NCBI RefSeq assembly: GCF_016908555.1
Contig: NZ_JAFBEE010000003.1
Span: 134,134 to 198,133, forward strand
From: Alkaliphilus hydrothermalis
GTDB taxonomy: Bacteria; Bacillota; Clostridia; Peptostreptococcales; Natronincolaceae
Direction: 5' to 3'
DNA: 64,000 bases
Positions 10,101-18,575 of the stretch are shown piece by piece. Below the pieces are notes generated by a model, which was not told where the DNA came from, did no database searches, and worked only from the letters and a program-made list of their open reading frames with translations. A program made the translations under genes and the position numbers. Within the stretch, counting starts at the first letter, position 1; each line of letters begins with the position of its first letter.

Positions 10101-10765
10101 ATTAGGCGGATATTAATACTATTAATAATAGTTTTTCCCCACTGACTATCCTCCAACTCTGAGGAGTTTATATCAAAGTCCAAGGTCTTTTCCCTTAACC
10201 ATTCATAAGGATTGGGCTTGCTTTGTATAAACCTAAAGATTTTCATGACCAATTCCTGTAACGGGGTATCTTCTCGACTACCACCAAAGGATTCCACTAA
10301 CTCCAAAAAGTCAGGATGACTTTTTTCATATTCTAATTCAAACAACTCAGCTATGGTTTCTAAACGCAGGATTTCCGTCTCCGTCACATCCCCAATACGG
10401 AAGGAGGGGTCTATTTCAATTAAATGGAAATGACGCTTCACCACCTCGATACAGAAGGAATGGAGGGTGGTGATGGTTGCTTTATTCAACAAGATCATTT
10501 GTCGACGGATATGCTCCTCCTGTTGGGTGTTGGTTTCCAGCTCCTTGACGATGGCAGCGGCAATCCTTTCCCGCATTTCCCCTGCTGTGGCATTGGTGAA
10601 GGTAACAATCAATAGCTGGTCGATATCCACCCCATCATCTAATATCAACCTGATAATTCGTTCAACTAATACTGCTGTCTTTCCCGAACCAGCGGCAGCC
10701 GATACCAGCAGATTACTTCCTCTGGCTTTGATGGCGGCCTCCTGCTCTTTAGTCCAATTAGGCAT
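7178..10765 (-). CDS. addA: ATP-dependent helicase/nuclease subunit A
   Basis: The 1195-residue helicase-nuclease of the AddAB double-strand-break repair complex, the Firmicute counterpart of RecBCD. Walker A SAAAGSGKTAVL is near residue 25. UvrD-type motifs FIDEYQDSN and GDVKQSIYRFR follow. The C-terminal RecB-type nuclease shows LLDYKSD and the YRGQLDLYQEAL motif. ATG at 10765 is preferred over an upstream in-frame start because GGGAGG lies nine bases before it. It overlaps the end of addB by eight bases, indicating translational coupling. Confidence 0.96.
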   Translation of the reverse strand: MPNWTKEQEAAIKARGSNLLVSAAAGSGKTAVLVERIIRLILDDGVDIDQLLIVTFTNATAGEMRERIAAAIVKELETNTQQEEHIRRQMILLNKATITTLHSFCIEVVKRHFHLIEIDPSFRIGDVTETEILRLETIAELFELEYEKSHPDFLELVESFGGSREDTPLQELVMKIFRFIQSKPNPYEWLREKTLDFDINSSELEDSQWGKTIINSINIRLMGARDSLLEAREICGMIAGPDCYLAAVEEDLLQVEELIRKLPKGLSEFYQSLKTLNHQKLGRAGKDIDPILKEDAKSLRDQAKDILKKIDKDYFALKPEEYIEDLNLIAPLMKYLSYLIEEFGKNFQQKKVEKGIVDFNDLEHYTLAILEDGMVAQEYQNKFEYIFIDEYQDSNIVQETIIQRINRPNNLFLVGDVKQSIYRFRLADPSLFIDKYERYQLQEGGIDRRIDLAKNFRSRGEILQGVNHIFKNIMTKTLGEVDYDETAYLYQGADFPPIEDSSIELNIIDKVYEGEELEEELELMEDIEVEAKIVANRIKKALEMEIFDAKRQDYRKVDYKDIVILLRTTMNWSTILLETLIQEGIPTYADANAGYFETMEINIFLNLLKVIDNKRQDIPLLSVMRSPIGGFTTEELIDIRVAHKQDSYYDAMENYVLHHGGDLRDKLVKFLEKLIGWFESSRYMKLDDFIWKILTESGYYHYVGAMPGGQQRQANLRILLDRASEFQKTSIKGLFNFIHFVAKIQSSKGDMDAAKILSENDNVVRIMSIHKSKGLEFPVVIVAGMGKNFNLSDSNDAVLLHKELGLGPRFVDSELRTTRDTIAKIAMKDQIKTESLSEEMRVLYVALTRPKDKLILVGSTKNIDKQCKRWARGLGKFALFNAKSYLDWVGSVMVRHIDGEALRTKGELEICGEGMLEDHSKWTVEFFNRGDVLLEKLEEVNQQQQYKEKLEDFGNSETYTATSHQLILEERLSWKYAHDTAMKIPSKLSVTDIKHAHFRKMESLGHKIPPLVSMPKFMEGVKEFSPAERGTILHFVLQHLDLKIPKDFNTIQEEIDMMIAKELLTEPEAETVEIERLVKFFESDIGSRLTAAPKVYREIPFNLKKKAVDVIEGIENCQDELLIQGVIDCFFQEGEELVLLDYKSDFILDGKIEEMKAKYRGQLDLYQEALEKITGKRVKERYLYLFYVEEALLLQ

Positions 10766-13700
10766 CGGGGGCTTCCTCCCTTCCATTGATTTTTTCAAAT
10801 ACTTCCTCATCCTTTAAATCTTTTATGTTTCTATACTCATTATTCTCTAGGGAGGAATCAAACTGACAAATCCCTTGGTATAGACAATATTGACAAGAAA
10901 CCTGCTTTCCTTTTTTACAGGGATATATTCTGACATTTCCCCTCAGCATTTCCCAGGAAATTTCCTTTATTAAATGTCGAATATGCTTCATTAGATTATT
11001 AAAGTCATCCTTCGACAATACTGAAGACATTTTTGAGATTTCATCTCCTTTGTTGAGTCTTACAGGAATGATGTCAGATGAACCTGTAATCTCCCGATCC
11101 ATCTCCTTAATGACTTTTAAATCCGATAAAACTATTCCCTTCATCTTGAGCTTAGTATTGATTTCCTTTTCTACAAATTCCGCTGCTTTTTCTGTGGTCT
11201 TTATTAATGGATCATCTATTTTGAAGTAGAAAATTCCCCCAGGGTAGGTTTGATTTTTAGAATCCTTCTTCATGGACATCATAGCATCTAAATACACCAA
11301 AAGCTGTAGTTGTAGTCCGAAATAGGCATCCGTCAAACTAAAGTCCTTGTTTCCAGATTTATAATCTATAATCTTAATATATCGACCTTCTTCGTCTTCA
11401 AATATATCTACCCTATCTATTCTTCCTTCAAGATAGATCACTTCTCCATCTTCTAATTCCACAACAATAGGAGGTACTGCTTCACCTTGCCCAAAACGAA
11501 CCTCCTGTCCCATTGGGGTAAATCCACCCCGCTTTAGATGTTGAGTGAGGGTCCAAAGGGCCCTTTTACTAATTCGTTTCAAACGATTCACCATATAACG
11601 GTAACGATGGCTACTTTGCAGTATACCGTTTTCAAAGTTGTCCAACATTCCTTCGATTACATGGTCTACTAATTCCTCACATTTCGGTCTTTCAATTTCT
11701 GCCCAGTTCAACCCCTCTTCCGACAATCTTTGAGTGAATAAATCCATAGAATCATGGAAGAGTTTCCCAATATCTGGGTGTCCCAATTGATATTCCTTCC
11801 GCTCCTTTGGCTTTAGACCATAGGTGACAAAATGGGAGAAGGGACAATTTGCAAATTTTTCAAGCCTCGATATACTGGCGGTGATGGGGGTAGTATAGAG
11901 CTCCTTTGCCTTGTTTTCTGGAATAAAGTAGACTTGATTAGCATGAAAGAAGGCTTCCTCCACCATTTTAACCCTTTCCTCCCACTTCTCATCATGTCGA
12001 TACCATCCGTAGACATCCCACCAAAAGTCCTGAATATCGTCTTCATCTATATCCCTACGTATTCTTTCTACCAAATGCTTAAAGGTACTGTCAGGGGTTG
12101 CCACCAGTTCCAATTCTTCCTCCAACCCACTGGTTAACTCACTCCTTAAAACAACCTTTGGAAATAGTTTTTTAAAGCGGTCCATCAACATGGAGGGTCT
12201 TAGGGCTTTTCCTTCGTTATTTGCCATAGAATAACTTAACCATAGATATTCCCTTGGTTTTGTCATGGCTAAATAAATGGAGAATTTTTCCTCCAACAAT
12301 CTACTATCATCATCAAACTCCAAGAGGAATCCCTTTTCCTTCAAGGATTTCCTTTCACTGCCCGATAAGATATCCTTATCCTCTCGAATGGCAGGTAGAA
12401 CCCCATCATTTACCCCCACTACAAACATAGCCTTGATATCATGGCTTCTTGATCTTTCAATATTCCCTATGAGGACTTGGTCTATGGTGGTGGGGATTAC
12501 CCCTATTTCACAGGCAGAAAAACCTGATTCTAATATTCTTCGATACCCCTTTAGGGAAATTTTATTATCCCCTAATATCTCTGATAACTGATCAAATATC
12601 TCCATAACAGCATTCCAGATTTGGGTGTTTTCGTTTACATAATCATAGTACCCCAGTTCCTTTAACTGATGAATCCAGTCCTCCAATTTTCCTTCAATCT
12701 TCTGGTCAACCAAGAATTTAAAGACTCCACGGGTGGTTTCTAGGACAGTTTTAGAACCGCCAACCTCCTTTTTCAGCTTGATAAAGGGAGTAACGATTCT
12801 TTCTCTAAGTTCATTTAAACCTTCAAGGTCCTCCTTTTTTTCTCCTTTATAGAAGGCCTCCATCCACTGTCTGCCACCGATCCCATACGCCAACACATAG
12901 TTCTCAAGCTTTTCATACTCATCCTTAGTTAAATCACTGAAACCCGTCTTGAGGTATCTAAAAACATCCTTATATTGTAGATTTCCTATGACAATATCTA
13001 AAGCCGCAAGAATCAACTCGATAATGGGGTGATCCATAATCCCCCGCTTTTGATCCATAAAATACGGAATCTTGTATTCATTAAAGACCCTTTTTATGAT
13101 TCGACCATATCCTTCTGGGTCCCCCGATACCACCGAAATATCTTGATAGCGATATTCCTTGTCCCTTACCAATTCTTGAATTTTGATTGCCACCCGCTCT
13201 ATCTCGGAATAGAGGTTGTTGGCGGCGAACAACTCTATAGCATCTGCTTTAGAAGAAAGCCGGTTGTAGGGATAGGAGTAGATTTCCTTTTCCAGGTGCT
13301 TTAATTCTGGAGATTTCATTACCTCCACTTCTGGGGAAGCCTCCAGATTTACAACCGTTTCCTTTAGCTTATACTCCTTCGCCATCCTTCTAATCTGTCC
13401 CACCGTATGGGACGGGATAGCAAATAAATCCCCCTCACGACTTTGAGGGCTTGGGTCTAGGGTAAAGGTCATGGTCAGATTTTGAACTTTCTTCATCAAC
13501 TCTCCTATGATTCTAAGAATTTGGGGTGTAAAGCGATGAAATCCATCCACCCATATTTCAGCCCCCTCTAGAAATTTTGTCGCCTCTAGTTTTTCTATGA
13601 GAAGATTAATATGATCCTCAGTGTCGATATATCTATTTTCTAAATAGGAATTGAAATGGTCGTAGATTAAATTAAAATCCGTTAGTTTCATTTGAAGTAA

Positions 13701-14150
13701 TGGTGATTCCTCCAGTTTTTTTAGTTGGAGGCTTAACTCCATTGGGGTGATATCATGTTGCTTCATTTCAGTAATCAATTCATTGATTTTGGTAACAAAC
13801 CCCTCCTGCCTTGAGGCTTTTTGATAGATATTTAGTTCCTTACCGTGTTCCTCCAGCAATTTTCGAATCACCATGTTTTTCCCCATATCATTTATATGGA
13901 TTCGTGTTAGTCCTCCCACCTCATTAAATACTCGATGGGCTAAACGACTAAAACTCAGTACCTCCACCTGCATGATTCCGTCTAAATCCAGCTTTTGGAT
14001 TAAATCCCGCTCTGCCTGTAGTGTGAATTGCTCTGGAACCAGCAATATTAACGGATTTTCAACCTTATCTTCAATCCGTTTCTTAATCTCTTGTAATATA
14101 TGATGGGTTTTTCCAACACCACTACGGCCTAAAATATATTTAATCTCCAC
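10758..14150 (-). CDS. addB: ATP-dependent helicase/nuclease subunit B
   Basis: The 1130-residue partner of AddA. It has a Walker A-like GRSGVGKT at the N-terminus, an inactive-helicase body, and a C-terminal nuclease domain with IKIIDYKSG. The iron-sulfur cluster that staples the nuclease is visible as one Cys in FANCPF and three in VSCQYCLYQGIC. The start is GTG at 14150 behind AGAGGTGGAG. addB is first in the operon, as in Bacillus. Confidence 0.95.
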   Translation of the reverse strand: MEIKYILGRSGVGKTHHILQEIKKRIEDKVENPLILLVPEQFTLQAERDLIQKLDLDGIMQVEVLSFSRLAHRVFNEVGGLTRIHINDMGKNMVIRKLLEEHGKELNIYQKASRQEGFVTKINELITEMKQHDITPMELSLQLKKLEESPLLQMKLTDFNLIYDHFNSYLENRYIDTEDHINLLIEKLEATKFLEGAEIWVDGFHRFTPQILRIIGELMKKVQNLTMTFTLDPSPQSREGDLFAIPSHTVGQIRRMAKEYKLKETVVNLEASPEVEVMKSPELKHLEKEIYSYPYNRLSSKADAIELFAANNLYSEIERVAIKIQELVRDKEYRYQDISVVSGDPEGYGRIIKRVFNEYKIPYFMDQKRGIMDHPIIELILAALDIVIGNLQYKDVFRYLKTGFSDLTKDEYEKLENYVLAYGIGGRQWMEAFYKGEKKEDLEGLNELRERIVTPFIKLKKEVGGSKTVLETTRGVFKFLVDQKIEGKLEDWIHQLKELGYYDYVNENTQIWNAVMEIFDQLSEILGDNKISLKGYRRILESGFSACEIGVIPTTIDQVLIGNIERSRSHDIKAMFVVGVNDGVLPAIREDKDILSGSERKSLKEKGFLLEFDDDSRLLEEKFSIYLAMTKPREYLWLSYSMANNEGKALRPSMLMDRFKKLFPKVVLRSELTSGLEEELELVATPDSTFKHLVERIRRDIDEDDIQDFWWDVYGWYRHDEKWEERVKMVEEAFFHANQVYFIPENKAKELYTTPITASISRLEKFANCPFSHFVTYGLKPKERKEYQLGHPDIGKLFHDSMDLFTQRLSEEGLNWAEIERPKCEELVDHVIEGMLDNFENGILQSSHRYRYMVNRLKRISKRALWTLTQHLKRGGFTPMGQEVRFGQGEAVPPIVVELEDGEVIYLEGRIDRVDIFEDEEGRYIKIIDYKSGNKDFSLTDAYFGLQLQLLVYLDAMMSMKKDSKNQTYPGGIFYFKIDDPLIKTTEKAAEFVEKEINTKLKMKGIVLSDLKVIKEMDREITGSSDIIPVRLNKGDEISKMSSVLSKDDFNNLMKHIRHLIKEISWEMLRGNVRIYPCKKGKQVSCQYCLYQGICQFDSSLENNEYRNIKDLKDEEVFEKINGREEAPDA

Positions 14151-14190
14151 AACTCCACCTCTTTTCTAAATAACTGATCTGCTATTTGTT

Positions 14191-14300
14191 AGAACAAAGT
14201 CTTCCTTCGGAAGATTTAAATGATGCCTTATGTTGAAACTCATTTACGAAAAAGTTCTCTTTTATATTAATTTAATGTAGAACTTTCCTATTCGTTATAA
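14191..14300 (+). repeat. 110-bp dispersed repeat (family B), copy 1
   Basis: This block starts AGAACAAAGTCTTCCTTCGG and ends CTTTCCTATTCGTTATAA. It recurs almost whole on the other strand at 56393-56502, and with an internal deletion at 18423-18486. It carries an inner TCTTCC/GGAAGA hairpin. No ORF is present. It lies between addB and yhaM. Confidence 0.8.
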
Positions 14301-14307
14301 GAAAAAC

Positions 14308-14332
14308 TGCCGACTTCGACAGTTTATTAATT
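14308..14332 (-). terminator. Terminator of yhaM
   Basis: On the minus strand AAACTG pairs with CAGTTT (plus a C-G and a G-T pair) around a GAAGTC loop, and is followed by TTTTTC directly after the yhaM stop codon. Confidence 0.7.
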
Positions 14333-14333
14333 T

Positions 14334-15305
14334 CTATCTTCCTTTTTTATAATAATCTGTTCCCATATTCCAAAGCTTACTGGTGAAGGTTTCTTCTGAT
14401 TCCTCTTGCTCCGTCATAAAGGAAAGGATACTTTCAATATCTCCTGAAATACAGTCGGCATGATGCAAAATCTGTGCCTCTACTGTTTTCGGTAATACTG
14501 GCGAACCATACTCCAGTTTTCCGTGATGACCTAATATACCATTTAGGATAATCAGCTTGTCTTCATGGTCAAAGCCCTCTATTTCCTCCATCACATTCAT
14601 GGATTTATGGGCTCCAAGAAAAATATGCCCCAACATTGTTCCTTCCTCTGTAAAACCGATGGTGGGTAGTGGTTTGTATTCAAAAATTTTAGCCCAGTCG
14701 TGGAGGAAGCACATTACGATTAGTCTTTCCTGCTGACGGGTGGTAAGTTTCTTTGTTGTGGCTACAGTATAGGCGAATTTCAACACTTCCAATACATGTT
14801 GTAGTAATCCATGATAGAAGTTATGATGGACAGATCGAGCAGCAGGATAAGTGCTAAACCTTTCATAATATTCCTCAGTAAAGATCATTTGATCCAATAG
14901 TGACTTCAAATGGGGAGCCTCTACCTTGTCATAGAAGTATCGCAGGCCCTTTTGAAGGGTATCCAATCCCCAATCACTGGTGGGAATCAAATCTGCCATT
15001 CTCACTTCATGGGAATCTAGTAGGGCAATTTGTTTACAGGTCAACTGAATTTGCCCTTGGTATTCCCCCACCATCCCCTTGATTTTTACGACAGTGGCTT
15101 CTCCTAGACCTTCAAAAAACTGTTTGTTATCTTCATATTCCCAATACTTTACCTCCATTTTTTTAGAGGTGTCCTGTATGATTAAATCAGCATACTGTTT
15201 TTCTGTTTTAGTGGTTCTTACCTTAACCTCCACCAGTAATGCCACTACCTCCACAATACAGTTGAGGTGATTTTTATTGATTTCCTTTAATAATTTAATA
15301 TCCAT
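14334..15305 (-). CDS. yhaM: 3'-5' exoribonuclease, YhaM family
   Basis: A 323-residue protein with an N-terminal OB-fold (about residues 10-110) and a C-terminal HD domain (about 155-310). HD-domain metal ligands are visible as HNFYHGLLQHVLEV, FLHDWAK, GHIFLGAH and ILHHADCISGD, the arrangement of YhaM-type RNases that trim RNA and single-stranded DNA 3' ends. The ribosome site AGGAGGAGTTAG fits the ATG. It is transcribed divergently from rubrerythrin and ends before the addBA operon. Confidence 0.9.
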   Translation of the reverse strand: MDIKLLKEINKNHLNCIVEVVALLVEVKVRTTKTEKQYADLIIQDTSKKMEVKYWEYEDNKQFFEGLGEATVVKIKGMVGEYQGQIQLTCKQIALLDSHEVRMADLIPTSDWGLDTLQKGLRYFYDKVEAPHLKSLLDQMIFTEEYYERFSTYPAARSVHHNFYHGLLQHVLEVLKFAYTVATTKKLTTRQQERLIVMCFLHDWAKIFEYKPLPTIGFTEEGTMLGHIFLGAHKSMNVMEEIEGFDHEDKLIILNGILGHHGKLEYGSPVLPKTVEAQILHHADCISGDIESILSFMTEQEESEETFTSKLWNMGTDYYKKGR

Positions 15306-15467
15306 CTAACTCCTCCTGTAATCAAACCGTATAGCAGCAATATATGATTATATCTATCAGAAAAGGCTTACGATTCTAGTTTATATATTTATATTAAATA
15401 AATTTCGATTTAAAGTCTAAAATCCCTTTTATTTTTATATGATTAATTATGTGTTTAAGGTTCAAAA

Positions 15468-15519
15468 CCATGGGTAACTATATCCATGGCTTGACAATAA
15501 ATATTAACTAAGCTAGAGT
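15468..15519 (+). promoter_or_regulatory. Rubrerythrin promoter with upstream palindrome
   Basis: TTGACA (15491-15496) and TAGAGT (15514-15519) are separated by exactly 17 bases, a strong vegetative promoter. One base upstream of the -35 box lies a palindrome, CCATGG (15468-15473) and CCATGG (15484-15489) with TA/TA inside. It is placed as an activator site or operator would be. The bound regulator is unknown. Confidence 0.75.
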
Positions 15520-15551
15520 GTACTTATATGTTTAAAGGGGAGGAATAAAAA

Positions 15552-16109
15552 ATGAATGATATGACTGCAAACAATTTGAAATCTGCTTATGGTGGAGAAA
15601 GTATGGCCCACATGAGATACCTACAATGGGGAGCTTTTGCAACCAAAGAAGGTTATCCAAATGTTGGTAACTTATTTAAGGCTGTTGCTTATGCTGAACA
15701 AGTTCATGCCCACAACCATTTCAGAGAATTAAAGAATGAAGCAGGAGATTCTTCTGTAACAGCAGGCGCAGGCTTTGGATTATCAACTACTTCTGATCAC
15801 CTTCAAGGGGCTATTGATGGAGAAAACCACGAAGTAGAGCAAATGTACCCAGCCTTCATGGCAGTAGCAGAGCTACAAGAAGAAAAAGGAAGCATGAGAA
15901 CTTTCCACTATGCCATCGAAGCTGAAAAGACCCATGCAATCATCTTTGGAAAGGCAAAAGAAGCTGTTGATGCAAAGCAAGATTTTGCAGAAGACACTGT
16001 TCATGTCTGTGATGTCTGTGGTTACACCTTAACAGGTGCTTTAGAAGACAACTGCCCAGTTTGTAAAGTAAAGAAGGAAATGTTCACTTCCTTTACTACT
16101 GGTAAATAA
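15552..16109 (+). CDS. rbr: Rubrerythrin
   Basis: A 185-residue peroxide-scavenging protein of anaerobes. The N-terminal ferritin-like domain carries diiron ligands (GGESMAHMRYLQW near the start, AEQVHAHNHF, and a second helix pair with AEKTHAIIFG). The C-terminal rubredoxin-like domain has CDVCGY and CPVCK for the FeS4 site. The order is classical (diiron then rubredoxin). It reduces hydrogen peroxide to water in the cytoplasm. Single gene, strong own promoter and own terminator. Confidence 0.96.
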   Translation: MNDMTANNLKSAYGGESMAHMRYLQWGAFATKEGYPNVGNLFKAVAYAEQVHAHNHFRELKNEAGDSSVTAGAGFGLSTTSDHLQGAIDGENHEVEQMYPAFMAVAELQEEKGSMRTFHYAIEAEKTHAIIFGKAKEAVDAKQDFAEDTVHVCDVCGYTLTGALEDNCPVCKVKKEMFTSFTTGK

Positions 16110-16142
16110 TATACCATATATCAATACAATTTATAAGTTCAA

Positions 16143-16168
16143 GGGGACCCTACAAGGTCCCCTTTTTT
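16143..16168 (+). terminator. Terminator of rubrerythrin
   Basis: GGGGACC (16143-16149) pairs with GGTCCCC (16156-16162), followed by TTTTTT. A textbook rho-independent terminator. Confidence 0.92.
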
Positions 16169-16172
16169 ACAA

Positions 16173-16491
16173 GTAATACGCAAGGGTGCTGATTTCTCGC
16201 AGTGACGCAGAAGATGAGGTATTTTCAACAGGATTTAATAATCTTGTTCAAAATGCCTTAGATTCAAGAAACCAGGAAACCAAGCGGTCGCCGCGTATAA
16301 ATAATACGCAAGAGTGGTTGGTTTTCGCAGTGACTCAGAAGATGAGGTATTTTCAACAAGATTTAATAATCTTGTTCAAAATGCCTTAGATTCAAGAAAC
16401 CAGGAAATCAAGCGGTCGCCGCGTATAAAAAATACGCAAGAGTGGTTGATTTTCGCAGTGACGCAGAAGATGAGGTATTTTCAACAAGATT
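16173..16491 (+). repeat. Family A repeat in a 128-bp tandem array
   Basis: The tail CGCAGTGACGCAGAAGATGA occurs at 16198, 16326 (one change) and 16454, a constant period of 128 bases. Between the tails lie ATCTTGTTCAAAATGCCTTA, ATTCAAGAAACCAGGAAA and CGGTCGCCGCGTATAA. There are two full units plus a partial first one. The array fills the gap between rbr and psd, and its last copy runs into the 3' end of psd. Confidence 0.9.
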
Positions 16492-17374
16492 TCCCGATGG
16501 ATTCTCCCATATACACCTTAGTCTCAATCCCCAAGCGAGAGTTTGTGATAATATCCTCATCCACTTTTACGATACCCTTCTTTATAAATAACACAGTTGT
16601 AGAGCCTCCGAACTTGAAATATCCCTTTTCCTGTCCCTTTTCCACTGGTTTTCCAGCCTTATAGGTCTGTATTATACTTCCTACACAGGTTGCCCCTACC
16701 TCTACTAGTGCCATCTTTCCAAAATGGTCTGACTCAAATTCTGTAATCTCCCTTTTATTTCTACAATAGAGCTCCACCACCTGTCTCAGGGCATAGGGAC
16801 TCACAGAGTAGTAATCCCCTTCAACCAGTCTTGATTTAGTTGGCACCCCAGAGTCGGGGAAGTGAAAACGATGATAGTCGGCTGGAGCCAACCTAACAAC
16901 GATACATGTGCCTCCTTGATATTCCTCTGCCAGTTCTTCATGTTGAAATAAATCCTTTAGTTGATATTTTGAGCCTTTTATCTGCACGATCTCCTTAATA
17001 TCTATATTCTCATAGGCTAAAACCTTCCCATCAGCTGGAGAAATTAATGTTTCTTCCCCTTGATGGATTAGTCTAGCACCTTCCTTTAGCTTCCTAGCGA
17101 AAAATTCATTAAAATTTTTATAGTCCGTTACCTTATCCAGTTCTGCTTCCGATAGATCAATCCCCAGTTCTTCAATAAATCCTTGGATTCTTTTCCTGCT
17201 GAAGGGAGTATCCATGAACTTACCAAAAAGGGTTGTAAATAGCTTCTTCTTCATGAAAGTCTCTAGTAACATCCGCCCTGGTTTAGTTTCATAGGTCCAT
17301 CTTAAAGCTCTCCCCCCTGAGACAACTTCCAGTTTTTTTTCTCCAGTGTTTCGATCAATGTAATTTATTGTCAT
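16481..17374 (-). CDS. psd: Phosphatidylserine decarboxylase proenzyme
   Basis: A 297-residue membrane-associated enzyme that makes phosphatidylethanolamine. The self-cleavage site that yields the pyruvoyl cofactor is in FGGSTTVLF near residue 260. ISPADGKV and the HRFHFP block are typical of the family. The ribosome site AAGGTGG fits the ATG. The last three codons and the TGA stop (16481-16491) are shared with the family A repeat, so the original C-terminus appears to have been replaced by repeat sequence. The catalytic part is intact. Confidence 0.93.
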   Translation of the reverse strand: MTINYIDRNTGEKKLEVVSGGRALRWTYETKPGRMLLETFMKKKLFTTLFGKFMDTPFSRKRIQGFIEELGIDLSEAELDKVTDYKNFNEFFARKLKEGARLIHQGEETLISPADGKVLAYENIDIKEIVQIKGSKYQLKDLFQHEELAEEYQGGTCIVVRLAPADYHRFHFPDSGVPTKSRLVEGDYYSVSPYALRQVVELYCRNKREITEFESDHFGKMALVEVGATCVGSIIQTYKAGKPVEKGQEKGYFKFGGSTTVLFIKKGIVKVDEDIITNSRLGIETKVYMGESIGKSC

Positions 17375-17524
17375 CCCGTTACCACCTTTTATCTATTGTC
17401 TATTGTATAATGAATAGTTGCTTACATAGGCCAATCTTTAAATTCTTTTATTTCAGCTATATTATACTACATGTTATTTCTAGAAAGAACCCTATTATTA
17501 CGTTGAAAGTAAAAACTAAAGCTA

Positions 17525-17698
17525 TTATTTGCATTTCTCATTTTTAAGCAAAAGGAATAATACGGCAATGGTACCTACCGTAATAGAAAATTCTCCGTAT
17601 CTTAGACCTATTATCAGTAACCCTACGACTCCTAGAATTATCGAAAAGTATAATATTTTTTCTGGTATGAATCTACTAATCAGCTCTAGTAATTTCAT
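17525..17698 (-). CDS. Small membrane protein, 57 residues
   Basis: An ATG at 17698 preceded by AAAAAAAGGAGACTGA opens a 57-codon frame ending TAA at 17525-17527. The product has an amphipathic N-terminus (MKLLELISRFIPEK), two hydrophobic segments (around YFSIILGVVGLLIIGL and TVGTIAVLFLLL) and a charged tail. I do not recognise it. The good ribosome site and the two membrane segments support a real small gene. Confidence 0.6.
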   Translation of the reverse strand: MKLLELISRFIPEKILYFSIILGVVGLLIIGLRYGEFSITVGTIAVLFLLLKNEKCK

Positions 17699-17786
17699 TT
17701 CAGTCTCCTTTTTTTAAGTTAATTCGACCTGTATAACACTATTACCAATGCAGCTAATACTAATTAGCTATGGCTGTATTATTTAT

Positions 17787-18146
17787 TTAGTACAACAGAG
17801 TACTAATTAAGATAAGCACTGCCCCAACACTTCCAACATAGATAAAAAATTTCCAGCTATTCCAAACTTCATTAAGATCATCTACTCCGTTTTGTGCAGA
17901 TGTCGTTATACCTGCAGTTCTACTATATCTAAAGGCAAAGTCTCCTCTAATATTATGGCTACCCATAAAGGAAAGAGCTCCAATGCCCATAAAAATTATG
18001 CCTGCTACAAAGAAAGCCACGCTATACTCAAAATTCCAATAATTACAGATCCCCAAGGTTATTAATGAAGCTACTATTACAATAGATGCCACAATTAATA
18101 AAAACTTGAGAATTGCCTTTCCAAAATCTTTTAAATTATCAACCAT
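17787..18146 (-). CDS. Putative membrane protein, 119 residues
   Basis: Three predicted membrane segments (about residues 15-38, 43-62 and 98-118) flank a polar loop containing HNIRGDFAFRYSRTAG. The ribosome site AAAAGGGGGC precedes the ATG. It may share a transcript with the 57-residue membrane protein downstream. The family is not recognised and no catalytic motif is seen. Confidence 0.65.
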   Translation of the reverse strand: MVDNLKDFGKAILKFLLIVASIVIVASLITLGICNYWNFEYSVAFFVAGIIFMGIGALSFMGSHNIRGDFAFRYSRTAGITTSAQNGVDDLNEVWNSWKFFIYVGSVGAVLILISTLLY

Positions 18147-18422
18147 AAAACAATGCCCCCTTTTAAGTTATTTAGATGTTTTAAATCGTCTGATATTAGA
18201 ACATCTCTCCAAGGAATAATGTTACAATAGATATGCTAAGTACATATTTAATGCTTAATTCAATACTCACTTGAATAATACCTTTCTAAATTTTTAAATT
18301 TTCACATAAATTATTCCAGTAAAATATTTACTAATTTTATGCCCATTTTTACATGTATCATACTCTTATTATGTTTGTAAAATAATATGTTCTCTTGAGT
18401 ATAAATATCACTGTAAAGAATA
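18147..18422. other. AT-rich intergenic, nothing recognised
   Basis: This is the upstream region of the 119-residue membrane protein. No ORF with a ribosome site and no convincing hairpin was found. The right end runs into a deleted family B repeat. Confidence 0.4.
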
Positions 18423-18486
18423 AGAACAAGGTCTTCCTTCAGTCTTTTATATTCATTTAATGTAGAATTTTCCTATTCGTTATAAA
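18423..18486 (+). repeat. Family B repeat, internally deleted copy
   Basis: The copy starts AGAACAAGGTCTTCCTTC and ends TTTCCTATTCGTTATAA, like the 110-bp copies at 14191 and 56393, but lacks about 45 internal bases. Confidence 0.7.
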
Positions 18487-18487
18487 A

Positions 18488-18523
18488 ATAAGCCATGCAA
18501 TTTCATGGGAATTACATGGCTAA
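18488..18523 (-). terminator. Terminator of the iadA transcript
   Basis: On the minus strand AGCCATGTAAT pairs with the matching arm AATTGCATGGCT (18491-18521) and is followed by TATTTTTA, 55 bases after the iadA stop. Confidence 0.75.
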
Positions 18524-18575
18524 ATTATTTATTCATTTATAGTATTTTATGTTTTGCCCCTGAATAGGGAACCCG

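Noticed and set aside
14191..14332. Small RNA gene or riboswitch between addB and yhaM
   Set aside because: The block is a repeat family member and the remaining hairpin is the yhaM terminator; no promoter was seen.
15435..15455. Possible PerR-like box upstream of rubrerythrin
   Set aside because: The AT-rich near-palindrome does not match the PerR consensus well enough, and it is farther from the promoter than the CCATGG palindrome.
16186..16664. Two repetitive plus-strand frames (67 and 116 residues) across the tandem repeat
   Set aside because: They arise only from the 128-bp repeat unit and the antisense of psd; no ribosome site.
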